NCBI GenBank assembly: GCA_047631095.1
Contig: JBLHZD010000021.1
Location: forward strand, 1-24,569
DNA length: 24,569 bases
DNA from: JABJJH01 sp047631095
Lineage (GTDB): Bacteria > Pseudomonadota > Alphaproteobacteria > UBA8366 > GCA-2717185
Reading direction: 5' to 3'
Every line of letters starts with the position of its first letter. Positions within the stretch are counted from its first letter, which is position 1. The notes below the pieces were generated by a model. It saw nothing but the letters and a program-made list of their open reading frames with translations. It was not told the origin of the DNA and did not search any database. Of the stretch, positions 1 to 9,900 are shown piece by piece. A program made the translations under genes and the position numbers.

Positions 1-1
1 C

Positions 2-1720
2 CGTCGCGCGCAACTCGCTGGCGCTGCGATGTCGGAAAGCGCGTATGTTATTATCGATGGGGAACGGCGTCTTTTTGAATTCAGTGAAGCCCCGTTATCC
101 GGTGATAAGGAGGAAACCGACGGCGGAAGGCGGATTGGCGGTTATGCGCTGGACGTCACGACGTTGGAGACTGTCCAGTCGGATTTAGCCGAACAAATCG
201 CCGCCCATGACAATGTTCTTGAATCCCTGGGCTCGGGTATCGCCATTTTCGGGCAAGATAAACGGCTGAAGTTTTTCAATAATGCGTTCCTTGATCTGTG
301 GCGCGTTGGTCGGGAATATTTGTTGGAGGAGCCGCTTCTAGGGGATGTGCTCGAAATCCTGCGGGACCGCCGCCAATTGCCGGAATATGTTGATTTTTCC
401 GAATTCAAAAGAGAAATGAGCGGGTTGTTCACCACGCTGATTGAGCCGCGTGAGGAGCTGCTGCACCTTCCGGACGAACGAACCCTGCGCATGTTGGTGA
501 CCCCGCATCCGATGCGTGGTCTGATGTTTGTCTATGAGGACGTCACCGACCGATTGGCGCTGGAGCGGTCTTACAACACTTTAATCGCGGTGCAGAATGA
601 ATCGCTGAACAATCTTCATGAAGCCATTGCGGTGTTTGGTGCGGACGGACGGTTAAAATTATGGAATGACGCGACCACGACCATGTGGGGCGTCGACGAC
701 CCGGACGCCTTGCTGGAGACGCATATCGGCGACCTAATCGAGCGTACGCGTACTTATTTTGAGCCCAGTTCGGACTGGGCGGCGCAGAAACAGCGCTTGA
801 TCCTGGTGATAACAGAGCCGCAATCCCGTGAAGGGCGGCTGGAGCATACAGACGGGTCCATTCTGGATTATAAATGTGTTCCGCTGCCCGATGGCGGCTG
901 TCTGCTCGGCTATATCGATGTGACGGACGGGTTTAGGGTGCAACGCGCGCTGGAAGATCGGAACGCCGCGCTGGAACAGGCCGACCGCATGAAATCCGAA
1001 TTCATCGCAACCATGAGCCATGAATTACGCACCCCGCTGAATGCGATAATCGGGTTCACTGAAATACTCGACAACCGGTTCTTCGGGGAACTTGAGCCCC
1101 GGCAAAAAGAGTATGTTCAGGGAATATTAGCCGCGTCGCGTCACCTTCTGTCTCTCATTAACGACATTCTGGATTTGGCGTCGGTCGAATCAGGCAATAT
1201 GGCGATTGAAATCGAGGCGGTCGACATCCGGGGCATGCTGAACGATTTGGTGGATGTCTTTCGTTCGCGCGCGGTGCCGGACGAGGCTTCGCTGGACGTC
1301 AATTGCCCCGTCGGTATCGGAGACATGGCGGCGGATCGGCGTCGCTTGCGCCAGGCGTTGTACAATCTGGTGTCGAACGCCCTTCAGTTTACGCCGTCAG
1401 ATGGTAAGGTGGAAATATCGGCGTGGCGCGAAGATACGGAAATTTTGTTTCAAATTTCAGATTCCGGCGTTGGTATCGAACCCGAAGATCAAGACCGTGT
1501 GTTTGAAAAATTTGAGCGGACGTCGAGAGGAGGCCGGGAAGGCGACGCAGGATTGGGCTTGTCGTTGGTAAAGAGTATTATCGAACTCCATGGGGGAAGC
1601 GTAACGATTTATTCACAAGGAGAGCGCGGCACATCGATTACGTGTCGTATCCCTGATTCGCCCCCTGTTGCAAATTCACCTACCGAAATAACGGGCGCAA
1701 ACCGTCCATCGTTGTCTTAA
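2..1720 (+). CDS. PAS-domain sensor histidine kinase (5' end outside window)
   Basis: A hybrid-free sensor kinase that should autophosphorylate on histidine and pass the phosphate to an unlinked response regulator. The frame is open back to the window edge, and the residues before the first ATG (position 29) still look like PAS linker, so the true start lies upstream. Numbering from that ATG, two PAS-like folds lie at about 60-175 and 190-305 (each ends in a DVTD-type motif). The HisKA box SHELRTPLN has its phospho-acceptor at about H331. The HATPase domain follows with the N box (NLVSNALQF), G1 (DSGVGI) and G2 (GLGLSL). No membrane segment is visible in this part, so it is probably cytosolic. 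The stop codon lies inside a perfect 16-bp tandem duplication. The ligand and partner regulator cannot be told from the sequence. Confidence 0.9.
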   Translation, partial: RRAQLAGAAMSESAYVIIDGERRLFEFSEAPLSGDKEETDGGRRIGGYALDVTTLETVQSDLAEQIAAHDNVLESLGSGIAIFGQDKRLKFFNNAFLDLWRVGREYLLEEPLLGDVLEILRDRRQLPEYVDFSEFKREMSGLFTTLIEPREELLHLPDERTLRMLVTPHPMRGLMFVYEDVTDRLALERSYNTLIAVQNESLNNLHEAIAVFGADGRLKLWNDATTTMWGVDDPDALLETHIGDLIERTRTYFEPSSDWAAQKQRLILVITEPQSREGRLEHTDGSILDYKCVPLPDGGCLLGYIDVTDGFRVQRALEDRNAALEQADRMKSEFIATMSHELRTPLNAIIGFTEILDNRFFGELEPRQKEYVQGILAASRHLLSLINDILDLASVESGNMAIEIEAVDIRGMLNDLVDVFRSRAVPDEASLDVNCPVGIGDMAADRRRLRQALYNLVSNALQFTPSDGKVEISAWREDTEILFQISDSGVGIEPEDQDRVFEKFERTSRGGREGDAGLGLSLVKSIIELHGGSVTIYSQGERGTSITCRIPDSPPVANSPTEITGANRPSLS

Positions 1721-1744
1721 AACTGTCCTGTCTTAAAACTGTCC
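1713..1744. repeat. Perfect 16-bp tandem duplication over the kinase stop codon
   Basis: The unit TGTCTTAAAACTGTCC occurs twice head to tail (1713-1728 and 1729-1744). The first copy contains the TAA that ends the histidine kinase, and the second lies in the short gap before tsaE. It looks like a replication-slippage duplication. Confidence 0.9.
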
Positions 1745-1776
1745 CGGCGACACCGAATGAATTCGCGGAAAAGCCT

Positions 1777-2268
1777 GTGGCGAAATTGAAATACTCAATG
1801 CCGATTTTACATTTCGCAGAACTAGCGGACCTCAACGCGACGGCGGACCTTGGCGCCCGATTGTCCAAACGGCTTCGCGCGGGCGACATTGTGGCGCTGG
1901 AAGGACCGCTTGGCGCGGGGAAAACGACCTTTGCGCGGGCGCTGATTCGCTTCCTAGGCTGGTCGGAGTCGGAAATACCGAGCCCGACATTCACGCTTGT
2001 CCAACAATATGATCTGGCGGATTTCACGCTTTGGCATTTCGATCTATACAGGTTGGAGAATTCCGAGGACGTCTTTGAACTGGGAATAGAAGAAGCGTTT
2101 GCAGAGGGTGTGTCGTTGATCGAATGGCCGGACCGCCTTGGCGGATATATGCCGCCCGACCATTTGACGGTGACATTATCCTTTGCGGATACGGACGGCG
2201 CGCGGCGTGTATCAATAGACGGCGAAGCCGAGTGGCGGGAACGATTGAGCGGATTGAACCATGGTTGA
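1777..2268 (+). CDS. tsaE: tRNA threonylcarbamoyladenosine biosynthesis ATPase TsaE
   Basis: TsaE is the small ATPase that works with TsaB and TsaD to make the t6A modification at position 37 of ANN-decoding tRNAs. Seen here: a Walker A loop GPLGAGKTT, the family motif PSPTFTLVQQYD, and HFDLYRLE, the conserved Asp-x-Tyr-Arg stretch. At 163 residues it has the usual family length. The given start is a GTG. An in-frame ATG at 1798 (MPILHF...) gives an N-terminus closer to most homologues and is equally plausible, since neither has a strong ribosome binding site. The end overlaps the next gene by 8 nt, which suggests translational coupling. TsaE commonly sits beside a PAS kinase and a sugar kinase in alphaproteobacteria. 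Confidence 0.93.
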   Translation: MAKLKYSMPILHFAELADLNATADLGARLSKRLRAGDIVALEGPLGAGKTTFARALIRFLGWSESEIPSPTFTLVQQYDLADFTLWHFDLYRLENSEDVFELGIEEAFAEGVSLIEWPDRLGGYMPPDHLTVTLSFADTDGARRVSIDGEAEWRERLSGLNHG

Positions 2269-3283
2269 GGCGGCGAATGGGGAGCGGGCGCGTCTGATCG
2301 ACGGGTTTTTAACACGCCATGGCTGGGCGCACGCAGAACGATCCTTGCTGGCGGCGGATGCGTCGTTTCGCTCGTATGACCGATTGCGTCGCGAGGGTGA
2401 GAACGCGGTGTTGATGAATGCGCCGCCACCGCAGGAAGATATTCGTCCTTTTCTCCAGATCGATGAAATTCTGACAAATTTGGGGTTGAGCGCGCCGGAA
2501 ATCCGGGCCGCCGATCCTGATCTCGGGTTGATCCTGCTGGAGGACTTTGGCGACCGGACCTATACAAAATTGCTGGGCGGCGCGCCGGAGCGGGAATTTG
2601 AACTCTATGCGCTCGCGGTTGACGTCTTGATCGCCCTGCACCGACGCTACAAACCTGTCGCCAGCATCCCGCTCTATGATGAGTCGCGTTTGCTGGATGA
2701 GGCGGCCCTGTTGTTCGACTGGTATCTGCCGGAGGTGAATGTATCGGTGGGAGATAGGTCAGAATACCTCAGTTTGTGGCGCAATGTGTTATCGCTTGTC
2801 CGCCGCGCGCCGGAAACGCTGGTGCTGCGCGATTATCATGTTGATAACCTCATGCTGCTGGAGGATCGCGCCGGTATATCCAAATGTGGATTGCTCGATT
2901 TTCAGGACGCAGTGATTGGGCCGTCGAGTTATGACCTGGTTTCCTTGCTGGAGGACGCGCGCCGCGATGTTCCCGCTGTCTTGGCGCAGCGGCTTATCGA
3001 GCGGTATCTAGACGCCTTTCCCACGCTGGCGCGAGACGATTTCAGGACGAGCTATGCGGTGCTGGGGGCGCAACGGAGCGCGAAAATAATTGGCATCTTC
3101 AGCCGATTGGCGCGGCGCGATGGAAAGCTGGACTATTTGCGCCATATTCCGCGCACCTGGCGCTTGCTTGAGGGAGATCTTCAGCATCCAGTCCTTTGCG
3201 ACCTTCAGGCGTGGTTTGATCGCGTGATCCCCGCCGGGGCGCGAATTATCCCCAATATAAAAAAGGCGTTGGACCAGACTTGA
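2261..3283 (+). CDS. amgK: Phosphotransferase-family sugar kinase, probable AmgK (MurNAc/GlcNAc 1-kinase)
   Basis: Member of the aminoglycoside phosphotransferase/choline kinase fold. The catalytic loop is clear: LRDYHVDNLML (the H-x-D-x-x-x-x-N pattern, here HVDN) followed by the metal-binding Asp in GLLDFQDAVIGPSSYDL. The 340-residue length fits AmgK, which phosphorylates the anomeric carbon of recovered N-acetylmuramic acid or N-acetylglucosamine. The functional call rests mainly on the neighbour: the next gene is a MurU-type nucleotidyltransferase that would use its product, and the two overlap at TGATG. An antibiotic-modifying role is unlikely in this housekeeping operon. The start ATG lies within the end of tsaE. 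Confidence 0.85.
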   Translation: MVEAANGERARLIDGFLTRHGWAHAERSLLAADASFRSYDRLRREGENAVLMNAPPPQEDIRPFLQIDEILTNLGLSAPEIRAADPDLGLILLEDFGDRTYTKLLGGAPEREFELYALAVDVLIALHRRYKPVASIPLYDESRLLDEAALLFDWYLPEVNVSVGDRSEYLSLWRNVLSLVRRAPETLVLRDYHVDNLMLLEDRAGISKCGLLDFQDAVIGPSSYDLVSLLEDARRDVPAVLAQRLIERYLDAFPTLARDDFRTSYAVLGAQRSAKIIGIFSRLARRDGKLDYLRHIPRTWRLLEGDLQHPVLCDLQAWFDRVIPAGARIIPNIKKALDQT

Positions 3284-4011
3284 TGGGTATCAAAATAAAT
3301 CAGGCCATGGTGCTGGCGGCGGGGTTGGGAACGCGAATGCGTCCGCTGACGGATGACCGACCCAAGCCATTGGTGTCGCTTAATGGAATTACGCTGTTAG
3401 ATCGGGTTCTGGACCATCTGAAAACCCAGGGCGTTACAAAAATAGTTGTGAACACCCATTACCGCGCGGCGCAGATTGAAGCCCATATTAGCGACCGCGC
3501 CGAAATTGTCGTGTCTCGGGAACCGGAACGCTTGGAAACCGGGGGTGGCGTGTTGAACGCGCTGGCGGAATTTGGGGACAATCCGTTTTTTGTCGTTAAT
3601 AGCGATGCGGTGTGGCTGGATGGGCCCACGCCGACCTTGGCGCGAATGGCGCGCCTTTGGGATGGTGAGGCGATGGATTCGCTCTTGTTGATGCATCGTA
3701 TGACGTTGTTGCTTGGGGAATCTGGTATTGGCGATTATTTCCTGTCACCGCTTGGCGAAGCGCGGCGCCGGGCGGGCGCGGACGTGGCGCCGTATCTTTT
3801 TGCGGGGGTTCAAATTCTGCATCCACGATTGTTCGCCGGGCGTGCGCCGGGGGCGTTCTCGCTGAACCAGCTTTACGACAAGGCGCAGGATGCGACGCGC
3901 CTCTATGGCATGGTCCATGACGGCGAATGGTATCATGTTGGTACGCCGAGCGAACTGCGGATCGCCGAGCATTGTATCGCCCATGGCGATTCTTTTGTAA
4001 ATACACGCTGA
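3283..4011 (+). CDS. murU: Sugar-1-phosphate nucleotidyltransferase, probable MurU (MurNAc-1-P uridylyltransferase)
   Basis: An NTP_transferase protein of about 242 residues. The N-terminal nucleotide-binding signature AMVLAAGLGTRMRPLTDDRPK is complete apart from normal variation, and VVNSDAVW supplies the Mg-binding Asp. In the AmgK-MurU route, MurU converts MurNAc-1-phosphate and UTP to UDP-MurNAc, so recycled cell-wall sugar bypasses the MurA/MurB steps. Such genes are often labelled mannose-1-phosphate guanylyltransferase. The kinase partner directly upstream favours MurU, but substrate cannot be read from sequence. The ATG at 3283 shares one base with the kinase stop. The TTG at 3280 would add one residue and is less likely. 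Confidence 0.85.
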   Translation: MGIKINQAMVLAAGLGTRMRPLTDDRPKPLVSLNGITLLDRVLDHLKTQGVTKIVVNTHYRAAQIEAHISDRAEIVVSREPERLETGGGVLNALAEFGDNPFFVVNSDAVWLDGPTPTLARMARLWDGEAMDSLLLMHRMTLLLGESGIGDYFLSPLGEARRRAGADVAPYLFAGVQILHPRLFAGRAPGAFSLNQLYDKAQDATRLYGMVHDGEWYHVGTPSELRIAEHCIAHGDSFVNTR

Positions 4012-4016
4012 CGCCT

Positions 4017-6995
4017 ATGGAAATGGACACGCACGTTTTTACTATTCCGCCCGGTTGCTCCTTTGTGGACGCCTTGGCCGAAGGCCTGTTGGCGGAAAGC
4101 GGGGGCGATCCCTTCGGGCTGGTGGATTACACGATATTGTTGCCAACCCGACGGGCGTGCCGGGCGTTGCGGGATGCGTTCCTGCGTGCGGGCGGCGGGC
4201 GCGCGATGATGTTGCCCGCTATGCGCCCGCTCGGCGATGTTGACGAGGATGAACTGGCGCTGGGGGAAACACCCGCGCTGGACGACCTTGATATTCCGCC
4301 TGCGATGACGCCCTTGCGGCGGCGTTTGCTTTTGGCGCGGCTCGTGCGCCAGTTTTCGACCGATATCGCAGTGGACCAGGCGGTGCGACTGGCTGCCGAA
4401 CTGGAGCGTTTTCTCGATCAAGTCCAAACCGAACGCCTTTCCTTCGATCAACTGGCGTCGTTGGCGCCCGAGGAATTCGCGCTGCACTGGCGTCGGACAC
4501 TGGAATTCCTCACCATTTTGACCAAACACTGGCCAGATTTGTTGGAGAATGAGAACGCCATCGATGGCGCGGACCGGCGAAACCGCTTGTTGGAAGTGCA
4601 AACCAACGCCTGGCGCGCGGCGCCGCCGACGGGAAAAATAATTGCGGCGGGCTCGACCGGTAGTATTCCCGCGACCGCAGACTTGCTGGCCCTGATCGCT
4701 CAATTGCCAAATGGTCGTGTTGTCCTGCCGGGTTTGTTTCGCGCTGTTCCCGCCGAAGATTGGGAGATTATTCAAAAGACCGAAACCCATCCGCAGTTCA
4801 ATATTGCACGCCTCCTGGGACGGCTTGATTTACATCCCGATGCCGTTGCTGACTGGCCCTTATCGACGCCCCGTTACCGGACGATGGCGGCGCGGGCCAA
4901 TTTAATGGTGGAGCTTATGCGGCCCGCGGAAACGACGGATGCCTGGGCGGCGCTGAAGGCCAATGATGCCGACGGTATCTCGGGAAGCGCGCTGGACGGG
5001 GTAACGCGAATTGATTGCGCCGATGCGGCGGAGGAAGCGGGCGTCATCGCCCTGCTGTTGCGGCAGGTTCTGGAAACTGATGGAAAGACGGCGGCGCTGG
5101 TGACTCCGGATCGTGCGCTGGCCCGACGGGTGGCGGGCGCCTTGCGGCGGTGGGATATCGAAATTGACGATTCGGCGGGAACGCCCCTATCGGCGTCTGC
5201 GCCGGGCGGTTTCCTGCGGTTATCCGCCTTGATGGTGATCTCCGACTTTGCGCCGGTCGCCTTGCTTTCCGCCCTGAAACATCCGTTGGCGGCTTGTGGT
5301 CGAAACCCGGGCGCGTTCCGCGACGCCGTTCGTAAGTTGGAGCGACGGCTACTTCGGGGGCCGAGGCCGGGGCCGGGGATCGCAGGGTTACGGGCGAAAT
5401 TTGACGCCGCCACTGCGAAGATGAACGGCGCGGCGCGGGAGACTGTCTCCGATGTTCTCGACGATATAGAGACCCGAACGGCGGGGTTCGCCGCCGCCTT
5501 GCAGAATGCCGAGAGTCCCTTTTCGACATTGCTGGATGCGCATATCGAAATGGTCGAGTCGCTGGCCGAAACCGATGATGAAAACGGCGCGGCGCGCCTA
5601 TGGGCGGGCGAGGGTGGCGATGTGGCGTCGGGTTTCGTCGCACAATTGCGCGAAGCTATCGTCTTGATGGATGATGCGCCGGGGCGGCGTTATGAAGCGC
5701 TTCTCGAAACGCTCATGGCGGGGCATATGGTGCGGCCGCGCCATGGCGGCCATCCAAGGCTGGCGGTCTTGGGTCTTTTGGAGGCCCGCCTTCAACACGC
5801 GGACCTGATCGTTCTGGGTGGTTTGAATGAAGAAACCTGGCCGCCCGCCGCCAATCCGGACCCGTGGATGAGCCGACCCATGCGCGCGCAATTTGGACTG
5901 CCGCTGCCCGAACGACGGATCGGGCTAACTGCGCATGATTTTGTACAGGCCTTCGGCGCGCCGGAGGTTTATCTGACGCGCGCCGATAAAGTCGATGGGC
6001 AACCGACCGTGCCCTCGCGCTGGTTGTCCCGGCTGGATGCGGTGTTGCGGGGACTGGATGCGGAAGATGCGCTTGGGGTGCCGCCCAGCCCGTGGCGGCG
6101 CCGGCGTCTGGCGATCGATCAACCGCGCGCCGTGACCCGAATCCATCCGCCGGAGCCGCGCCCGCCCTACGACGCGCGTCCGCGCCAATTATCGGTGACG
6201 CGGATTGAAACCTGGATGCGGGATCCCTACGGCATTTACGCGCGGTATATTCTCAAACTTCGGGCTCTGGACCCGCTGGAGGCTGATCCCGGCGCGGCGG
6301 AGCGTGGTATGTTCATTCATGAAGCCCTGGATTTGTTTGTCCGGGAAAACCCCGGCGCCGTGCCGCCGAACGCGTTCAATTTGTTGCTGGCGTGTGGTCG
6401 GCGCGCCTTTGGCCCGGCGTTGAGCCAACCAGCGGTCTGGGCGTTCTGGTGGCCACGCTTTGAACGTATCGCCGCCTGGGTTGTGGAGACGGAACGCCGT
6501 CGCCGCCCCCTGTTGCGCGCGTCTTATACGGAGCGGAAGGGAACCTTGTCGGTAAAGGGGCTGCGTGAACCCTTCGTCCTTACGGCGAAGGCGGACCGGA
6601 TTGATCAGTTGGCGGATGGCGGGATTGAAATAATCGATTATAAAACTGGCGCCGCCCCGTCGGCCCGTGACGTCGGGTTGGGGTTCTCGCCACAATTGCC
6701 CCTCGAGGCCGCAATCGTCGAAGCGGGCGGATTTGGGGAAATTCCAGGAGAAGCGGTTCACGCGCTGACCTATTGGTTGTTAAGCGGGTTGGCGAAACCG
6801 GGCGAGGAGAAATCGGTAAAAGTTCAACAAGGCGAGCTCTCCCGGGCGGAGGAAGCTTTGGAAGGGTTGGAGCGGCTGGTCGCGTCGTTTGATAACCCCG
6901 ATACGCCCTATGCAGCGGTGCCGAGACCCTCGCAAGCGCCGCGGTTTAATGATTATGCGCATTTGTCGCGACGTCTCGAATGGGGATCGGAATGA
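4017..6995 (+). CDS. addB: Double-strand break repair protein AddB
   Basis: Subunit of the AddAB helicase-nuclease, which resects double-strand ends for RecA-dependent repair. About 992 residues, as usual for the alphaproteobacterial form. The N-terminus has the family's TILLPTRRACRALRD and RPLGDVDEDEL stretches, with no canonical Walker A loop visible there. The middle contains LIVLGGLNEETWPP. The C-terminal PD-(D/E)xK nuclease has GMFIHEALDLF, AKADRID and IIDYKTG (Asp at about 874, Lys at about 876). The spaced cysteines of the iron-sulfur type nuclease were not evident. An earlier in-frame start at 3927 would run deep into murU; the ATG at 4017, 5 nt after the murU stop, is preferred. It overlaps addA by 4 nt, matching an obligate two-subunit complex. 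Confidence 0.95.
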   Translation: MEMDTHVFTIPPGCSFVDALAEGLLAESGGDPFGLVDYTILLPTRRACRALRDAFLRAGGGRAMMLPAMRPLGDVDEDELALGETPALDDLDIPPAMTPLRRRLLLARLVRQFSTDIAVDQAVRLAAELERFLDQVQTERLSFDQLASLAPEEFALHWRRTLEFLTILTKHWPDLLENENAIDGADRRNRLLEVQTNAWRAAPPTGKIIAAGSTGSIPATADLLALIAQLPNGRVVLPGLFRAVPAEDWEIIQKTETHPQFNIARLLGRLDLHPDAVADWPLSTPRYRTMAARANLMVELMRPAETTDAWAALKANDADGISGSALDGVTRIDCADAAEEAGVIALLLRQVLETDGKTAALVTPDRALARRVAGALRRWDIEIDDSAGTPLSASAPGGFLRLSALMVISDFAPVALLSALKHPLAACGRNPGAFRDAVRKLERRLLRGPRPGPGIAGLRAKFDAATAKMNGAARETVSDVLDDIETRTAGFAAALQNAESPFSTLLDAHIEMVESLAETDDENGAARLWAGEGGDVASGFVAQLREAIVLMDDAPGRRYEALLETLMAGHMVRPRHGGHPRLAVLGLLEARLQHADLIVLGGLNEETWPPAANPDPWMSRPMRAQFGLPLPERRIGLTAHDFVQAFGAPEVYLTRADKVDGQPTVPSRWLSRLDAVLRGLDAEDALGVPPSPWRRRRLAIDQPRAVTRIHPPEPRPPYDARPRQLSVTRIETWMRDPYGIYARYILKLRALDPLEADPGAAERGMFIHEALDLFVRENPGAVPPNAFNLLLACGRRAFGPALSQPAVWAFWWPRFERIAAWVVETERRRRPLLRASYTERKGTLSVKGLREPFVLTAKADRIDQLADGGIEIIDYKTGAAPSARDVGLGFSPQLPLEAAIVEAGGFGEIPGEAVHALTYWLLSGLAKPGEEKSVKVQQGELSRAEEALEGLERLVASFDNPDTPYAAVPRPSQAPRFNDYAHLSRRLEWGSE

Positions 6996-9900
6996 GCGAA
7001 CCTTCGGATAGCGATATTCGTCCGGGTGCGGATCTTCAGGCGGCGGCGAATGATGCGCAACGTCAGGCGTCTGACCCCTCTGTCAGCGCCTGGGTCGCGG
7101 CGTCGGCGGGCAGCGGTAAAACGAAAGTTCTCACCGATCGGGTTTTGTCGCTTCTGCTTGATGGGGCGCCGCCGGAACGTATCTTGTGTTTGACCTTCAC
7201 CAAGGCCGCTGCGGCAGAAATGGCGAACCGGATAAACCGCCGACTGGGCGCGTGGACCACGCTGGCGGAACCTGAATTATCGTGGGAAATCGCCGGGTTG
7301 CGGGGACATGGGGAAACCCAGGAGGACGACGTCAGGTTGGTTTTGGCCGCGCGGCGTTTATTGGCCCGGGTCCTGGATGTACCGGGTGGGCTAAAAATTC
7401 AGACCATTCACAGTTTTTGCCAATCCTTGCTGGGGCGCTTTCCAATTGAGGCGCGGTTACCGCCCCATTTTGAAGCGATGGACGAGCGCAGCGCCGCCGA
7501 GTTGATGGCGACGGCGCGAAATTCGTTGCTTCTGGCGTCACGCGACTCAGAAACGCTATCCGCCGCGCTGGCCACGGTCACCGCCCATATCGATGAAAAC
7601 CTGTTTTCTGTTTTAATGTCGGATATCGCGTCGGACCGGCGGCGAATTGAAGGGTTGAGGCGGCGCCACGATGGTATTGAAGGCGCCATTGCGGCGACCT
7701 ATGCGTTTCTGGACACCGCGCCGGATGATAGCGAGGTACGACTTCTGGAATCGGCCAGCGCCGCCGAAGCGTTCGATGAGGAAGAGTTGAAATGCGCGGC
7801 GCGCGCTTTATTGGAGGGGACGGAAAAATCGGATCAACCCAAGGGCGTGAAACTTTCCAATTGGCTGGCTGACACGATCGCCAATCGGGTCGTAGGGTTT
7901 GAGGCTTACAAATCGATTTTCCTGACTGACGGGGGGGATGTGCGGGCGCGCCTCATTACCAAAAAACCGGCGACGGCGGAACCGCGCGCGGAGCCCGCCT
8001 TGCGCGCCGAGGGTGAACGCCTGCTGGCTGTGATGGAAAGCCGCCGACGCATTATCACGGCCCATGCGACCGCCGCGCTCTTGCGCTTGGCGGATGGATT
8101 GTTGTCCGCCTATGAACGGGAAAAGGAAATCCGGGCGCGCCTCGATTATGACGATTTGATCCTGAAAAGCCTGGAATTGCTGAGCGAAAGCGCGGGCGCC
8201 GCCTGGGTTTTGTTTAAGCTGGACGGCGGTATTGACCATATTCTGATCGATGAAGCCCAGGACACCAACCCGGAACAATGGAGTATCGTAAAAACCATCG
8301 CTGAGGAATTTTTTGCGGGCGAGGGCGCGCGAACATCAAATCGAACCGTCTTTGCCGTCGGCGACGCCAAGCAATCCATCTTCAGTTTTCAGCGCGCCGA
8401 TCCTGCCGCCTTTGATGAAATGCGCCGCCATTTTGAGCAGCGCGTCACCGAAGCGCAGGGGGTAATGCGCAATGTGGAATTGAACTGGTCTTTCCGCTCG
8501 GCGTCGGCGGTCCTGGCGGCGGTGGATGCGGTGTTCGAGCCCGAGGCCGTGCGCGATGGCGTTGCCGAGCGCCCCGTGCGCCATCAGGCGGTGCGCGCCG
8601 GGCAGGCGGGGCTTGTCGAAGTATGGCCGGTTGTGGAACCGCGCGAGCGGGATGAGGCGGCACCATGGGAACCGCCGGTGTCGCGGGAGTTGGACGATGA
8701 CCCGGCCAGTCGTCTGGCGGGGATGCTGGCGCGAAAAATAAAATCATGGGTTGGGCGAGAAATGCTGGAATCGCGCGGACGCCCCATGCGCGCCGGAGAT
8801 ATCATGGTGCTGGTGCGGCGGCGCAACGCCTTCGTGACGGAACTCGTGCGGGCGCTGAAAAGTCAGGGCGTTCCCGTCGCCGGCGTTGATCGCATGGCCC
8901 TGACGGAGCAATTGGCGGTCATGGATTTGATGGCCCTGGGGCAGTTTTTGTTGGCCCCGGATGATGATCTGACGCTGGCGGTTGTGTTGAAGGGCCCTTT
9001 CATCGGGTTGGACGACGATGATCTGTTTCAAATCGCCTATGATCGCGGACGCGAAAGCCTGTGGCGCCAGTTGGCGCGCCTTGCCGGGCGCGAGCCCCGT
9101 TTTGAGGCCGCGCGAAATTGGTTATCCGGGCTTTTGTCGCAGGTTGATTTTATTCCGCCCTATGAGCTTTTTTCACAGGTTCTGTTTACGCCAAATATTG
9201 AGTCAGAGACTGGATTGCAGCGTATTTTAAGTCGCCTTGGTCCCGAAGCGGAGGACCCGGTCGGCGAATTCATGAATTTGGCGCTTCAATATGATCATCT
9301 TAATGCGCCCGCCATGCAGGGTTTTCTGCATTGGCTGGAGGCGGGTGAGGCGACCGTGAAGCGGGATTTGGACCAGGGCGAGCGCGACGAGGTCCGGGTC
9401 ATTACAATTCATGGCGCCAAAGGGCTTCAGGCGCCGGTGGTTATCTTGCCGGACACCACGACCCGACCGACCCAGGGACCGCGCATCTTGTGGACGGATG
9501 ATTTCTTGCTCTGGGCGCCGCGCCGCGCTTTTGAAGACCGGACGTGTCGAAATGCGCGCGCTTTGGCTGATCAGCGCCGGGACGAAGAATACCGTCGATT
9601 GCTTTATGTCGCGATGACGCGCGCCGAAGACCGGCTTTATGTATGTGGATGGAAGGGCGAAAAAGCGACGCCGGCGGATAGCTGGTATAATTTGGCGTTG
9701 GATGGGTTATCCCGTATCGCTAATGATGCGCCCGAAACCGATTCGCTTAATCCTGTTTCATCCAATGCCGATTCGCCTGATTCCGGGGCGCCTGAACCGG
9801 ATAGCGAACTTGCGCCCTTGCTGCGATACGCGAATTCGCAATCGGCGCCGCCTGAAAAAGATCGCAGTATGGAGGCGGCGCTAGAGCCGGAACCGTCTTT

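Noticed and set aside
1680..2567. 295-codon minus-strand frame across tsaE and amgK
   Set aside because: Opposite two clear genes; Ser/Arg/Pro-rich composition typical of antisense frames in GC-rich DNA.
3933..4790. 285-codon minus-strand frame opposite the murU end and addB
   Set aside because: Antisense shadow of addB with Arg/Gln-rich low-complexity translation and no recognisable domain.
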